Source: CAVZBW01 sp963778465 (GTDB lineage: Bacteria > Actinomycetota > Acidimicrobiia > Acidimicrobiales > RAAP-2). Taken from it: a stretch of DNA of 64,000 bases. This document shows, one piece after another, positions 35,184 to 45,000 of the stretch (the first letter of the stretch is position 1; each line of letters opens with the position of its first letter). The stretch is taken from assembly GCA_963778465.1 (NCBI GenBank), contig CAVZUK010000003.1, positions 1,488,001 to 1,552,000 of the forward strand. The letters run 5' to 3'. The translations under genes were made by a program, and so were the position numbers. The notes under the pieces were generated by a model. The model did not search any database. It saw only the letters and a program-made list of their open reading frames with translations, and was not told the origin of the DNA.

Positions 35184-36019
35184 TCATGTCGTAGCTAGCC
35201 CCTTGAGGAATGCGAGCAAGTCGGCGTTGAATTGGTCCTGGTGCGTCGCCGTCAGACCATGCGGGGCACCGGGGTAGTAGATCTCCTGGACGTCCTTGAT
35301 GAGCAAGGCCGACTTGTGGGCGGAGTCCTTGACGGGGACGATTTGGTCGTCTTCCCCGTGCAGGACGAGCGTCGGCACGTCGAATGCTCTTCGAGATCCT
35401 CGGTGAAGTCGGTCTCCGAGAAGGCCTTGACACTCTCGTAGGCGTTCTTCTGGCCCGATTGCATGCTCCAGAGCCAGAACTGGTCCAACAGCCCCTGAGA
35501 GACGTCACTCCCGGGCCTGTTCGCGCCGTAGAAGGGGCTGGCGAGGTCCTTATAGTACTGCGAACGATCGTTCCTCAACCCCGAACGGATTTCGTCGAAG
35601 ACTTCGATCGGGAGCCCTTCGGGGTTGGTGTCGGACTTCAACATGACGGGAGGGACAGCCGAGATCAGGGCTGCCTTGGCGACACGAGAGGTGCCGTGGC
35701 GCCCTATGTAGCGAGCGACCTCGCCGCCACCGGTCGAGTGACCTACCAGCGTCGCATCCCGGAGGTCGAGCGCCTCGATCACCGCCCCGAGATCATCGGC
35801 GTACACGTTCATGTCATTGCCTTCTGAGGGCTGACTCGAACGACCGTGGCCGCGTCGGTCGTGTGCGACGACCCGGAAACCATTCCCGACGAGGAAGTGC
35901 ATCTGGCCGTCCCATGCATCCGCACTGAGTGGCCAACCGTGAGAGAACGTAACTACTGGACCGCTTCCCCAATCCTTGTAGTAGATCTCCGTTCCGTCCT
36001 TCGTGGTGATGGTGCTCAT
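35184..36019 (-). pseudogene. Alpha/beta-hydrolase (haloperoxidase-like) with a frameshift
   Basis: Resembles cofactor-free haloperoxidases and related esterases of about 275 residues. It starts at the ATG at 36019 (MSTITTKDGTEIYYKDWG) after GAGGAGG. The nucleophile elbow is LVGHSTGGGEVARYIG. The frame breaks near 35380 after FSETDFTEDLEE. The remainder (DVPTLVLHGEDDQIVPVKDS, and GAPHGLTATHQDQF with the catalytic His) continues one frame over to the stop at 35184. All three triad residues are present, split between two frames by a one- or two-base indel. This may be real decay or a sequencing error. Confidence 0.83.
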
Positions 36020-36260
36020 CTAGCTCGCCTCCTCGACAAACCACCTGCCGCCGAGCGGAGCGCCGACGACTGGCTCATTATGAATCTGGTTGCCGCAGCC
36101 GGGACCCCGCGAAACGCGTAGTCCTGTCAGGCCAGCAGCGATCCGACTCGACCTTGATCTCCATCGGACCTCTCTGGGTTCCCTCTCTGGTCTTTCCGAA
36201 CGACGTCCGATACCATCCGCCACGGAGGTTGCGGTCGAGCGGGCTACGAGGGGTTGGCTG

Positions 36261-39017
36261 ATGCTCGTAGGGCGGCAGAACGAGATAGCTCGCCTTGCCG
36301 AGGTGGCCGCCGTGACTGGTGATGGGATGAGCGGAGTGCTCGTCATTCGTGGCGAGGTCGGCGTCGGTAAATCTGCCCTGCTCGACCACTTTTCGGACCT
36401 GACCAGCGGCTACAACGTAATCCGCCTTGCCGGGGTCGAGCCGGAGAAACACCTGAGCTTCGCCGGGCTGCACCGTTTGCTCCTTCCATTTCTCGGGCTG
36501 ACTGATCGCCTGCCCGTCTCGCAACGTCAAGCCCTCGGTTCAGCCTTCGGCCTAAACCAGGATTCTCCGGGAAACCCCCTTCTTCTTGGCCTCTCGGTAC
36601 TGACGTTGCTGGCCGAAGGTGCCCAAGATGTGCCCCTTGCCTGTGTAATTGATGACGCGCAGTGGCTGGACGTTGATTCGCTGCACGTCCTGGCCTTTGT
36701 TGCAAGGCGGCTCCATGCGGAGCCGATCGCCATGGTTTTCGCCACAAGGCCGATGGCGGCACCAACCGTGCTGGATGGCTTGCCGGACGTGCAGCTTGAG
36801 GGTCTGAATGAAAGTGACGCCATCGACCTCCTTGTCGAACTGAGTTCAGGCCGGATAGACCACCAGGAAGCCAAACGAATCGCGAGGAAGTCTGGCGGCA
36901 ATCTCCTGGTCCTGACCGAGGTCGGACGGGCCGTAGCGGAGGGCACGACTCCGAATCGGCTGCTGGTAAACGACCTGTTGCCCGTTGGCCAGAGATTGGA
37001 GGGGTATTTCCTCACGACGGTGCGTGCTTTACCTCCTGAGAGCCAGCGTCTCCTACTAATGGCGGCCGCCATGTCCGAAGCCGACAACGACCTCCTATGG
37101 CGAGCGGCAGAGATGGTTGATATCCGGCCTGAATCGGCGCTCGCGGCCGAGGCCCTGCGACTTATCCAACTCCGCCCGGAATTCCAGTTTCGTCATCCGA
37201 CGATCCGCTCCGCGATCTATTTCGGCGCGAGCGAGAAGGACCGGCGATCCGCCCACCTACAGTTGGCCCAGGCCATTGACGAGGAGCACGACCCCGACCT
37301 CAAGGCCTGGCACCTGGCGGCCGCAACGATCGGGTATGACCAAGAGCTGGCCGACGATTTGGAGCGCTGCGCCAACAAGGCCCGTGAGCGTGGAGGATAT
37401 CTGGCGGAGGTCGACGTTCTCACTCGGTCTGCCGCCCTGTCGCCGCTTCGTCAACAGCGCGCCTCGCGGATCCTTGCTGCTGCGGGTGCGGCCTTGAACG
37501 GAGGCGCATACCTTCGGGCGGAAGAGCTGCTCAAGAGTGGTGAACCGCTCTTTGATGTGCCGTTTCTCAGAGCCCAGGCGTTACGAACGAAGGCCGGGGT
37601 GGTGCGTCACCTCGGTCGTCCCGGGGGGAACTGGCCTCAATGCTCCTCACAGCGGTGCAGATCTTCAAGTCGATCGACCTCGGTCTGGCCCACGAGACGA
37701 TGCTCGAGGCACTCAATGAGACCCACTTTCGCGGCGGTTTGCTCGTTGGATCAACGCCGGCTGAGGTGGGGTCAGCTGCGATCGAGCTGCTTCCCAGCGC
37801 CCCACCCGATGAGGACCCCATGGACATGGTCGGTATAAGCACAGCCACGCTGTACAGCACTGGGTTCGTCAGTGCTGTACCGAAGATGAAGAGAGCGGTG
37901 GAACTGCTGACCGCCTACGCAAGAGATGCAAGCGATCTTCCGCAGTGGAGGACCCTTGGAACAATGCTGTCGCAGGGCCTGTGGGACAACAAGTCCAATA
38001 AGGCGTGGCACGAGTACGTCCATGAAATCGCGCACGAACAGGAGACTTCTCGGCACTATTGGAGGTACTCGTTTCAAGCTGCATACAAGCCAGTAGCAGG
38101 GGGGAACTGGCTGAGGCGCGGATACACCTCATGGAGCTCGAACAGATCGCACGTGTTCATGGCAGCTTCGACCCCGAGCGCCTCCTAGGGATAGCTGGGT
38201 GCGAGCTCTCGGCGTGGGAGGGCGACGAGCCTGCGGCTCGGTCCGCTGCCACGATGATGTACGCAGTAGGCCAAGCTCTCGATTCGCAACTGCAACAGAG
38301 CCTGGCTAACCGCGCTCTGATGGCATTGAGCTCGGTCCCGGCAACTACCACGAAGCCTTTGCGGTAGCGGCATACGCGTCGAAGACGGACTTGATTCCTC
38401 ATGATAACTGGGCGATCCCTGTGGTGATCGAGGCGGGCGTTCGCATAGGAAGACGCAACGAGGCGGCGACGGCGTTGGAACAACTGCGCGCTAGTGCCGA
38501 GGCATGCCAGACGCCCTGGGCTCTTGGCCTCCTTGCCCGTTCCGAGGCTCTGTGTGCGGCAGATGACGCGGCAGAAGCCCTCTATCGCGACGCGATTGGC
38601 CTGCTTCGAATGGCCGAAATCCCGAGCGACTTGGCCCGAGCCCACCTGCTCTACGGGGAATGGTTAGACTCAGCACCGAACGCCCGACAGTCGATTTCAG
38701 CTGCATGCTGCCTTGGACCTGTTCGAGGCCATGGGAGCCAGAGTGTTTGCAGACCGAGCTCGGGAGACGCTGGCGTCCACTGGTGATCGCATCGAAGCTC
38801 GAACGGTATCTCCCGTTAGTGATCTGACGCCGCAGGAAGAACAATTGCTCGGCGGGCTGCCATTGGCGAGACGAACAGAGAGATAGCGGCTGCAATGTTC
38901 ATCAGCCGCCACACCGTGGACTATCACCTAAGGGGCGTGTTCCGAAAGCTCGGCATCGCCTCGCGTATCGCGAGCTCACCCAAGTTGTGGACATCGAGGC
39001 GACTTACCCTGAGGTAA
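36261..39017 (+). pseudogene. LuxR-family regulator with AAA-type ATPase domain, several frameshifts
   Basis: Large MalT/LAL-like regulator. The start MLVGRQNEIARLAEVAAVTG (ATG 36261) leads to Walker A GEVGVGKSALL and Walker B ACVIDDAQWLD. A helical repeat region continues to about 37625. The sequence then changes frame near 37625, 38095, 38340, 38690 and 38845. The C-terminal LuxR helix-turn-helix is still readable in pieces: SDLTPQEEQ, then AAIGETNREIAAAMFISRHT and VDYHLRGVFRKLGIASR. At least five indels make it non-functional as written. The frames are each still sensible protein, so decay is recent or the contig is error-rich here. Confidence 0.8.
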
Positions 39018-39173
39018 CCGGTTCCTGGCAGGGGGAACGGCTGACTACGCGGTCCGAGTGGTCTCAGGACCGACCGCACCGTCCACAATCACATTTGTCG
39101 GCCTTGGGATAGCGGCGGAGGCACGAGGCTGATCTAGGGACCCGGCTGCCAGCCAGCACCTCAAGGAGCCCCA

Positions 39174-39558
39174 GTGCCTTCCATGTCACCCTCGTACGAC
39201 GGTCCAGGTCTCACGGTAGTCCTCGTGCATGGTGCTTTCGCCGATGCCTCCGGTTGGGAGGGGGTGATCCAGCGACTGCAGGGGGCAGGAATGCGGGCCG
39301 TGGCGCCGGCGAACCCACTCCGAGGAATAGCGAGTGACTCCGAATACATCGCCAGTGTGTTGCGGCAGATCCGTGGCCCGGTCCTCGCAGTTGGCCACTC
39401 CTACGGGGGGGCGGTGATCAGCAACGCCGCCACCAACCTCGACAACGTGGTCGGCCTCGTGTACGTGGCCGGGTTCGCCCCCGACCAGGGGGAACGGCTC
39501 GCGACGTCGAGAGCACGTCGAAGGACAGCGTTCTGAATGCGGCGTTGGTGCCTTTGAT
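39174..39558 (+). pseudogene. Truncated alpha/beta-hydrolase
   Basis: The GTG at 39174 follows AAGGAG. The product reads VVLVHGAFADASGWEGVIQR, an AVGHSYGGAVISNAA nucleophile elbow and VYVAGFAPDQGERL. It resembles small esterases of the PnbA/haloperoxidase-like alpha/beta-hydrolase group. A one-base loss near 39510 shifts the frame; the continuing text GDVESTSKDSVLNAALVPL is seen in the next frame. At about 39558 homology stops where the A/G-rich low-complexity stretch begins. About half of a normal protein, including the Asp and His part, is missing. Confidence 0.75.
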
Positions 39559-39720
39559 AGAGAGATAAAAAAGGTGATAAAAGAGATAGAGAGAGAGAAA
39601 GAAAAAGGTAGGAAAATAAAACTAGGAGAGAAAGAGAGATAAAACGAGGAGAGAAAAGACAGAAAGATGATATAGGGTAAACGAAAAATAAACGTAAAAA
39701 ACGGCGATGGGTTCTAGATG
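39555..39720. repeat. Purine-rich, A-rich low-complexity stretch
   Basis: About 165 bases are made almost only of A and G, in runs such as GATAAAAAAGG and GAGAGAGAAAGAAAAAGG. G+C is far below the surrounding DNA. It begins exactly where a hydrolase reading frame is lost and ends in ordinary sequence. It has no coding content. It could be a real simple-sequence tract, a decayed insertion, or an assembly artefact. Confidence 0.8.
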
Positions 39721-40389
39721 ACGACTAGGCTGCTGCAAAAGAGATGGAAGAGGGCTAGGAAGAGGGCAAGATGCTCTCGACGAAAAAAGACGAAGAGAGC
39801 GAGCGATGGCACACGACGAAGGTAAGCTGGGACAGCGAAGAGCGCCACTAGAGGCGCAGTGGTGAGGGGTGAGCCGTAGAAGGAAGCGAGGGCCAGACCG
39901 CGCGCACCGGAGAGCCCGAAGACCGCCTCCCCCCTCTCCGCGAGCCCCGACGACCCGGGCCGACGGCCGAGCAGGGCGGAGGTGGGGGACATGTGGTGGG
40001 TGGGTGAGTCCTCACTCTTCGCTACCGCCGGACGGCCGGGCGCCTACCTGCGAATCGTTCGGAGGTGACGTCGGTGCCACACGGTGAGGTAATGACCGCC
40101 GCTCACGGCGTGACCTGCGCCTCTCGCAGGCATCCTCGGCGATCTTCGTTGCTGACCTCAACACTGGATGCACCTGAACTTCCAGCGGATGTGCGAACTC
40201 TCATCCGAAAGCGAATCGGTTCGAGTCAAGGCGAGGTCTCGAGCACTGATCGAGGCACTGATCGGAACTGATTACTGACAACTGAGATGGTCAAATCACT
40301 GGAGGTGGTGGAGAAGTGGATAGGGAGTGGCGGCCGTAGCCACCCACTGAACTCGAACTTCGATGTACGCCGGAGGAAGGGAGCGCGCC
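39721..40389. other. Stretch without a recognisable gene
   Basis: After the purine-rich tract the base composition gradually returns to high G+C. Short frames exist on both strands (39714-39992, 39869-40087, 40065-40271), but none has motifs, good start signals or codon use like the neighbours. I see nothing functional until the DoxX gene's GGAGG at about 40373. Confidence 0.4.
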
Positions 40390-40911
40390 ATGTCACTCGG
40401 TCGATTGGTCCTACGGACGACAGTTGGCGGTCTCCTGGTGGGCCATGGCCTTCAGAAGCTGAATGGCAGCTTTGGCGGTGCCGGGCTCGAGGCTACGGCG
40501 AAAGCGATGGACTCCCTTGGATTGCACCCGGCTCGGCACCAGGCCCTGGCCGCGGGTCTGAGTGAGACGATCGGGGGCGGATTGATCGCGGCGGGGTTTC
40601 TCAATCCCCTCGGCCCCGCCATGATCACCGGAGTAATGGCCGTGGCAATCGAAAGGGTTCACGCCAAGAACGGGCTATGGATCACGTCCGGCGGCTTCGA
40701 GTACAACCTCACGCTGATAGCTGCCGCCTTTCTGCTGGCGGCTGAAGGACCGGGGGCAGTGTCCCTCGATCGATTGATTGGTCGGAACCGAGCCGGTTTC
40801 GGATGGGCGGTCGCGGCTTTGGCTCTTGGTCTGGCCGCAGCAGAAGCCACGGTGGCGATCGGGGAGACGTTGGCGCCGCCAACGATCCCGACGCCGTCGT
40901 CCGAGTCGTGA
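40390..40911 (+). CDS. DoxX family membrane protein
   Basis: A 173-residue four-helix membrane protein. It starts at an ATG with GGAGGAAGGGAG upstream. The opening RLVLRTTVGGLLVGHGLQKL is the DoxX signature. Helices follow at LSETIGGGLIAAGFLNPLGP, LTLIAAAFLLAAEGPGAV and WAVAALALGLAAAEATVAIG. DoxX proteins are linked to quinone-dependent or oxidative-stress functions, but no activity can be deduced. It appears to stand alone. Confidence 0.83.
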   Translation: MSLGRLVLRTTVGGLLVGHGLQKLNGSFGGAGLEATAKAMDSLGLHPARHQALAAGLSETIGGGLIAAGFLNPLGPAMITGVMAVAIERVHAKNGLWITSGGFEYNLTLIAAAFLLAAEGPGAVSLDRLIGRNRAGFGWAVAALALGLAAAEATVAIGETLAPPTIPTPSSES

Positions 40912-41212
40912 CCCATTGAGGGCCATTCCGGCAACGCAGGGCCGTCGCCTCATCGAGGACACGGTCCGCCGCCCTCGGGTGGATCGTTGGGGCAAGTGGG
41001 ACTTCCTCGACCTGACGGTTCGCGACTATCGAGCTAGTCCCGCCAGCGCCAGGCGCTAGCGGACGGTCCAAGTCGCGACAACCGGACTGGCAGAGTCCCT
41101 GGCGCTGTGCCGCGATGTGCCTGAGACACGAGTTGAGGCCACTCGTCCCACGGACTCCAGATCCCGCAGCCCCATCCCGACCCGCGCCAGTCGAGATCAA
41201 CGCGATGATGGC
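40912..41212. other. Intergenic, no convincing gene
   Basis: A plus-strand frame ending at 41059 carries GRRLIEDTVRRPRVDRWGKW and DFLDLTVRDYR, which looks protein-like but has no start of its own. It may be the tail of a lost gene. Nothing else is seen. Confidence 0.35.
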
Positions 41213-42106
41213 TCATGTCAGGGCGAAACGAACTGTGGTGACCTGCCCAGGGAAGACGGCGGCCTCTCGCCACGTCTCCCCCTTGTCGTCCGACGTGTAG
41301 ACGTGACTTCTGTAGCCGACCGCGACGTGGCCGGCGGCGGCGTCGAGATTGCCCGAGTCGACGTTGCCCTCAAATCTCTGGGGAAGGCCCGTCTCGCAGC
41401 GGACGAAGCTAGACCCGAGCCGGGAGCGGAAGACAGCGCCGCTCTTCGTGAACGGGCCGTCGGAGGCAGAAACGAAGGCGGTGTCACCGTCCAGGGCCAC
41501 CGCCCGCAAGTAGCTGGCGTCCAGCCCGTTCGTTGTCCAGGACCACGAGCGTCCGTTGTCCTCGCTCCAACCGAAGCCGACGGCGCTGGCTACAGCGACC
41601 CGCCCGTCGGCGCCGGCCCGCACTTCGTGGACGTCGGCGTTGGGCTCTACCGACGCATGCCACGCCTCGCCGGCGTCTTCGGACCACCACACGCCCCCGA
41701 CATGCACGTTGACCCACCACCGTGTCGTGCTCATGTCCATGGTGCGCGTGTCCGGGGTTGAGGCCGCCGGGTTCTCCCAATCGTCCCGGCCGGGCACGGT
41801 CTGGAACTCCGGAAGATCGCCGACCCCGCCGCGGAGGTTCAGGGCGGAAAGACGGGCCCCAGTGCGGCCCACTACCACCGTGCCGTCGGGAAGCATGGCC
41901 ACGCTTTGTCCGTCGGCTTCGGGCAGCTCTCCGTGCGGAATTGTTTCACGCATATGCGTGTCGAACAGCACGACGAAGCGGCGATCGAGCAGGACACACC
42001 ACTGACCATCCCTGCCGGGTGCCAGCGCCGTGACCCCCGCTCCGTCTACGAACTTCTCGCCGGATTCGACGTCCCAGAGGCCATGACTCGTTCCGACCAG
42101 CAGCAT
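41213..42106 (-). CDS. BNR/Asp-box repeat beta-propeller protein
   Basis: A 297-residue protein from the ATG at 42106, with GGGGAGGTGG five bases upstream. Three Asp-box motifs are visible: SEDAGEAWHA, SEDNGRSWSW and SDDKGETWRE. This places it among BNR-repeat propellers related to sialidase and Ycf48-like folds. No signal peptide is present, so a cytoplasmic role is likely. The text around the boxes (LLVGTSHGLWDVESG, DGTVVVGRTGARL) also fits a propeller. Enzymatic residues of sialidases are not seen. Function unknown. Confidence 0.8.
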   Translation of the reverse strand: MLLVGTSHGLWDVESGEKFVDGAGVTALAPGRDGQWCVLLDRRFVVLFDTHMRETIPHGELPEADGQSVAMLPDGTVVVGRTGARLSALNLRGGVGDLPEFQTVPGRDDWENPAASTPDTRTMDMSTTRWWVNVHVGGVWWSEDAGEAWHASVEPNADVHEVRAGADGRVAVASAVGFGWSEDNGRSWSWTTNGLDASYLRAVALDGDTAFVSASDGPFTKSGAVFRSRLGSSFVRCETGLPQRFEGNVDSGNLDAAAGHVAVGYRSHVYTSDDKGETWREAAVFPGQVTTVRFALT

Positions 42107-42428
42107 GGCGCCACCTCCCCTTCGCACGCTATAGCCGACGGGAACTGTGGGCGTCGCGCTCGGCGCAGACGCCCGAAGATGGCGACAGAAGACGATCTGC
42201 GGTCCCACGCCGGCCCGAGAACGTCGACCGCTCGGTTCCGCAGAGTCTCCAGGTGCTCTAGAACGGGCCGATCGACTCATGGTCGGCTCCTACTTCCCCC
42301 ACCTGATGGCAGGGAGGACTCGCTTGCCCCCACGGAGCTCGTGGCCGGGCCGCCCTTCGAGCAGCAGACCTTTTAGCATTGGCTACAGACTCGAGAAGGC
42401 GATGAAGGCTGGCCAGTTCGGATGAGCG
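42107..42428. other. Intergenic between divergent genes
   Basis: About 320 bases separate the BNR protein from the next plus-strand frames. Only short overlapping frames occur (42147-42425, 42258-42638). I see no RNA-like structure or recognisable peptide. Promoters for both sides are expected here. Confidence 0.35.
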
Positions 42429-42617
42429 ATGCAGGTGGCGCGTATGACGAGTGAGCGCGAGAAGGCGTTCGAGTCCAAGTACTCGTCGTCTCGAATCAAG
42501 CGCACCGACGTGGGCGAGGCCAAGCGGTCGCACGACGCCGAACTTCGCTGCTTCTTCCGTTTTCGTCCCGACCGGACGATCATGAGCTGGGACGACCGAC
42601 GTCTCGAGGTGCGCTGA
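42429..42617 (+). CDS. Possible small protein before crotonase
   Basis: A 62-codon frame, or 57 from the inner ATG (MTSEREKAFESKYSSSRIKR), stops two bases before the crotonase ATG. The product is charged and has no known motif. The tight spacing is the main argument for its reality. It could equally be leader sequence. Confidence 0.3.
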   Translation: MQVARMTSEREKAFESKYSSSRIKRTDVGEAKRSHDAELRCFFRFRPDRTIMSWDDRRLEVR

Positions 42618-42619
42618 GT

Positions 42620-43408
42620 ATGGCCTACGAAACTCCACGAGCGAGACAGGACGAGTATCAGGGGTTCAAAGTCGAGCGTGACGAGCATGTCGCACTGGTC
42701 ACGATCGATCGCCCCGAGGCCCGCAACGCCCTTACCGCAGCAATGCGCCGGAGCTTTGGTCGTCTCCTTGGCAGCCTCGACGAGGAGGACCGATTGCGGG
42801 CCATCGTGCTGACCGGCGCCGACCCAAGCTTTTCGGCAGGCGTCGACGTAAAGGAACGACTGGCTGGTGATCGACCGCGACCATTGGTCAAACCCAACCC
42901 CGGTGAGGTGCTCCGAAGCTGCAGGACCCCCGTGATCGCCGCCGTGAATGGGCCATGTGTGGCCGGTGGCCTCGAGATGGCGCTCAGCTGCTCTTTCATC
43001 TTGGCGTCCGAGCGAGCAGTCTTTCGCGACACCCATGCCAAGATTGGCCTCATGCCCGGCTGGGGGCTGTCGGTGCTGCTCCCCCAAGCGGTCGGGGTCC
43101 GCAAGGCCCGCGAGATGACGCTCACCGGCCGGGCGCTCGACGCCGCCGAAGCACATCGGATCGGACTTGTGAACAGGGTCTGTCCCCACGACGAACTCCT
43201 TTCCGACGCCCTGGAGACGGCCAGAACATTGGCTGACACCGAGCCCGGGGTCGCCCGTGCCGCCCTGGCCCTCTACGAGCGGGGTATCGGGGTGCCGCAG
43301 AAACGAGCCCTGGGCTTCGAGCGCGAGGCTGCCGATGCGTGGCGGACCGACAGCGGTCGTTCTCGAGCCGAATTCGCCCGGTTGACCGACAACCCGAGCG
43401 CTGACTGA
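42620..43408 (+). CDS. Enoyl-CoA hydratase/isomerase family protein
   Basis: Crotonase-fold protein of 262 residues. The two oxyanion-hole segments are FSAGVDVKERLAGDRP and AAVNGPCVAGGLEMALSC. In the catalytic loop, FRDTHAKIGLMPGWGLSVLL replaces the Glu-containing GGTQRL text of classical hydratases with WGLSVL. A normal hydratase mechanism with two glutamates is therefore doubtful; isomerase, hydrolase or another crotonase reaction is possible. A weak GAGG lies upstream of the ATG. Confidence 0.85.
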   Translation: MAYETPRARQDEYQGFKVERDEHVALVTIDRPEARNALTAAMRRSFGRLLGSLDEEDRLRAIVLTGADPSFSAGVDVKERLAGDRPRPLVKPNPGEVLRSCRTPVIAAVNGPCVAGGLEMALSCSFILASERAVFRDTHAKIGLMPGWGLSVLLPQAVGVRKAREMTLTGRALDAAEAHRIGLVNRVCPHDELLSDALETARTLADTEPGVARAALALYERGIGVPQKRALGFEREAADAWRTDSGRSRAEFARLTDNPSAD

Positions 43409-43726
43409 CGCGGACGGTGGCTGGCCGGCGCGACGTCGGCCCGTCATCGTCGCTGCGAGCGGTCCGCAACAAAGCGCCCGCCGGTCCGACAAGCCGTTCG
43501 GAACGGCTTCCGAACTGTACGTGACTCCCGGCGAGCGCGGCTTCGGGCCTGGTTGCGGCTCGCAAGGCGTCCCTGGTGCTCGACGGAGCGTTTCAGTCAC
43601 GCACGGTCGCCAACTCACCTCGCCGGTTACGAGATGGCCAATCTGACCGACGCGGCAGCGGTCCGAGACCACTCCCGGGCTGAATCGGAACCGGGCGTCC
43701 GCTGAGCCGACCCGTCAGCCGCGTAC
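43409..43726. other. Intergenic between convergent genes
   Basis: About 318 bases between the crotonase stop and the methyltransferase stop hold no convincing gene. Short inverted GC-rich segments exist (around 43480-43510, CGGTCCGACAAGCCGTTCGG followed by AACGGCTTCCG), which could form a hairpin between the two 3' ends. Confidence 0.35.
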
Positions 43727-44392
43727 CTAAAGCTTCTGGACGAAGGTCAGCCCGTCGCCGATCGGGAGCATCACCACCCGTACCCGAGGATCCTGGACCA
43801 CCCGGTCGTTGAGGCTTCGGATCGCCATGACCGACTCGTCGCGATTCTCTGTCTCGAGCACTCCTCCACCAAACAGCGTGTTGTCGACGAGCAGCAGACC
43901 ACCGGGCCGCAATCGGGGAAGAATCTCGTCGTAGTACGACGGGTAACCGGTCTTGTCCGCGTCCACGAAGGCCAAGTCGAACTGCTCGTCCATCGGCAAC
44001 GATCGGAGCGTGTCGATGGCCGGGCCGATACGCAGTTCGATCCGATCCGAGAGGCCGGCCCTTGCCCAGTACTCCTTTGCGATTGCGGTCCACTCCTCGC
44101 TCACGTCGCAGCAGAGGAGCCGGCCGGCCGGTCCCATGCCTCGAGCGAGCGCGAGGGCGGAGTATCCGGTAAAGGTGCCCACCTCGATTGCGGTTCTCGC
44201 GCCCATGGCCCGTGCGATGATCTCCATCAGTGCGGCCTGGTCGTCACCGATCTGCATGCCGGCGGCTCGTCCGGTGCGCTCTTGGGTTACCGCCTGGAGC
44301 GCGAGCTGCACCTCGTCGGGCCCGTCGGAGTGCGCCGACGCATAGTCGACAACAGCCTCATCGACGAACTGGCTCCTGCTGCGTGTTGCCAT
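43727..44392 (-). CDS. Class I SAM-dependent O-methyltransferase
   Basis: Small catechol/caffeoyl-CoA-type O-methyltransferase of 221 residues from the ATG at 44392, which has GAGGGAGAG upstream. The SAM motif is AIEVGTFTGYSALALARGMG. The metal- and substrate-binding acids lie in DLAFVDADKTGYPSYYDE and LLLVDNTLFGGGVL. It is typical of soluble bacterial enzymes that methylate catechols or phenolics. A palindrome 34 bases upstream of the start suggests regulated expression. Confidence 0.9.
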   Translation of the reverse strand: MATRSRSQFVDEAVVDYASAHSDGPDEVQLALQAVTQERTGRAAGMQIGDDQAALMEIIARAMGARTAIEVGTFTGYSALALARGMGPAGRLLCCDVSEEWTAIAKEYWARAGLSDRIELRIGPAIDTLRSLPMDEQFDLAFVDADKTGYPSYYDEILPRLRPGGLLLVDNTLFGGGVLETENRDESVMAIRSLNDRVVQDPRVRVVMLPIGDGLTFVQKL

Positions 44393-44425
44393 GTCTCTCC
44401 CTCGATTCGGCTCAATGAACCAACA

Positions 44426-44447
44426 ACGATATATCGGTAGATATCGT
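44426..44447. promoter_or_regulatory. Palindrome upstream of the O-methyltransferase
   Basis: ACGATAT (44426-44432) and ATATCGT (44441-44447) are perfect inverted arms around an 8-base spacer. The left side also contains CGATATATCG, itself a perfect palindrome. It lies 34-55 bases before the methyltransferase ATG. The AT-rich form in a high-G+C genome and the position suggest an operator, perhaps for a PadR- or TetR-like protein. No regulator gene is next to it. Confidence 0.55.
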
Positions 44448-44454
44448 ATCCGTT

Positions 44455-44667
44455 GCCTGCGCACCGGCCGCGCAGGTCATCCCGGTTGTCTCCAACGCCG
44501 AGCCCGAGCCGAAGGAAACGTCAAGGTTGGCTGGAGTCCCCCCGGTCCTGTGGTTGGTCGCCATGGTGCTCGGGACGATGCTCGTCCTCGGGGCACTCAC
44601 CACCATCCCCGCCCAAATCGGTGCCCGACGATCCCTCGCGGAGATTCTTCAGTTTGAGGCTGCTTGA
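44455..44667 (+). pseudogene. C-terminal remnant of an FtsX-like ABC transporter permease
   Basis: The frame ending at TGA 44665-44667 reads LAGVPPVLWLVAMVLGTMLV and LGALTTIPAQIGARRSLAEI, ending in LQFEAA. This matches the last transmembrane helix and tail of MacB/FtsX-type permeases (TIPARIGARRPVAEIL pattern). No start codon or remaining domains lie upstream; the methyltransferase operator begins instead. It is a gene fragment of about 60-70 codons. Confidence 0.6.
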
Positions 44668-44695
44668 GATGACACAGCCCCCGCCAGCTGTCCGT

Positions 44696-45000
44696 TCATT
44701 TCAGGACCGCTGCGAGTGCTGCCGCTTGTGAGGCACGAAATGTGATGGAGACGTCCGCCTTCGGCCGGATGAGGTCGAATCCGTGGAAGGCACCCTTGAC
44801 GATGTCCAGATCGCACTGAACACCAGCCTGACGAAGCCGACTCGCGTAGGCCAGGTCTTCGTCATAGAAGAGATCTAAAGTGCCGACGCCCATCCGGGCT
44901 GACGGTAAGCCGGAGAGGTCCTCGTAGCGAGATGGTGCGGCAAGCCCGTTGACTTCGAGCGATCCGGGCGAGAGCATCGAGTTGTCCTCCACCTAGGTGG
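44696..45000 (-). pseudogene. C-terminal fragment of an HSL-type esterase
   Basis: The frame carries APSRYEDLSGLPSARMGVGT, LDLFYDEDLAYASRLRQAGV and VKGAFHGFDLIRPKADVS. This is the C-terminal third of an alpha/beta-hydrolase-3 (hormone-sensitive lipase) esterase, with the catalytic Asp (DLFYDED) and His (AFHGFD). The N-terminal part with the GDSAGG nucleophile is absent and the sequence above 44992 does not continue the family. Its 3' end converges on the permease fragment. Confidence 0.65.
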
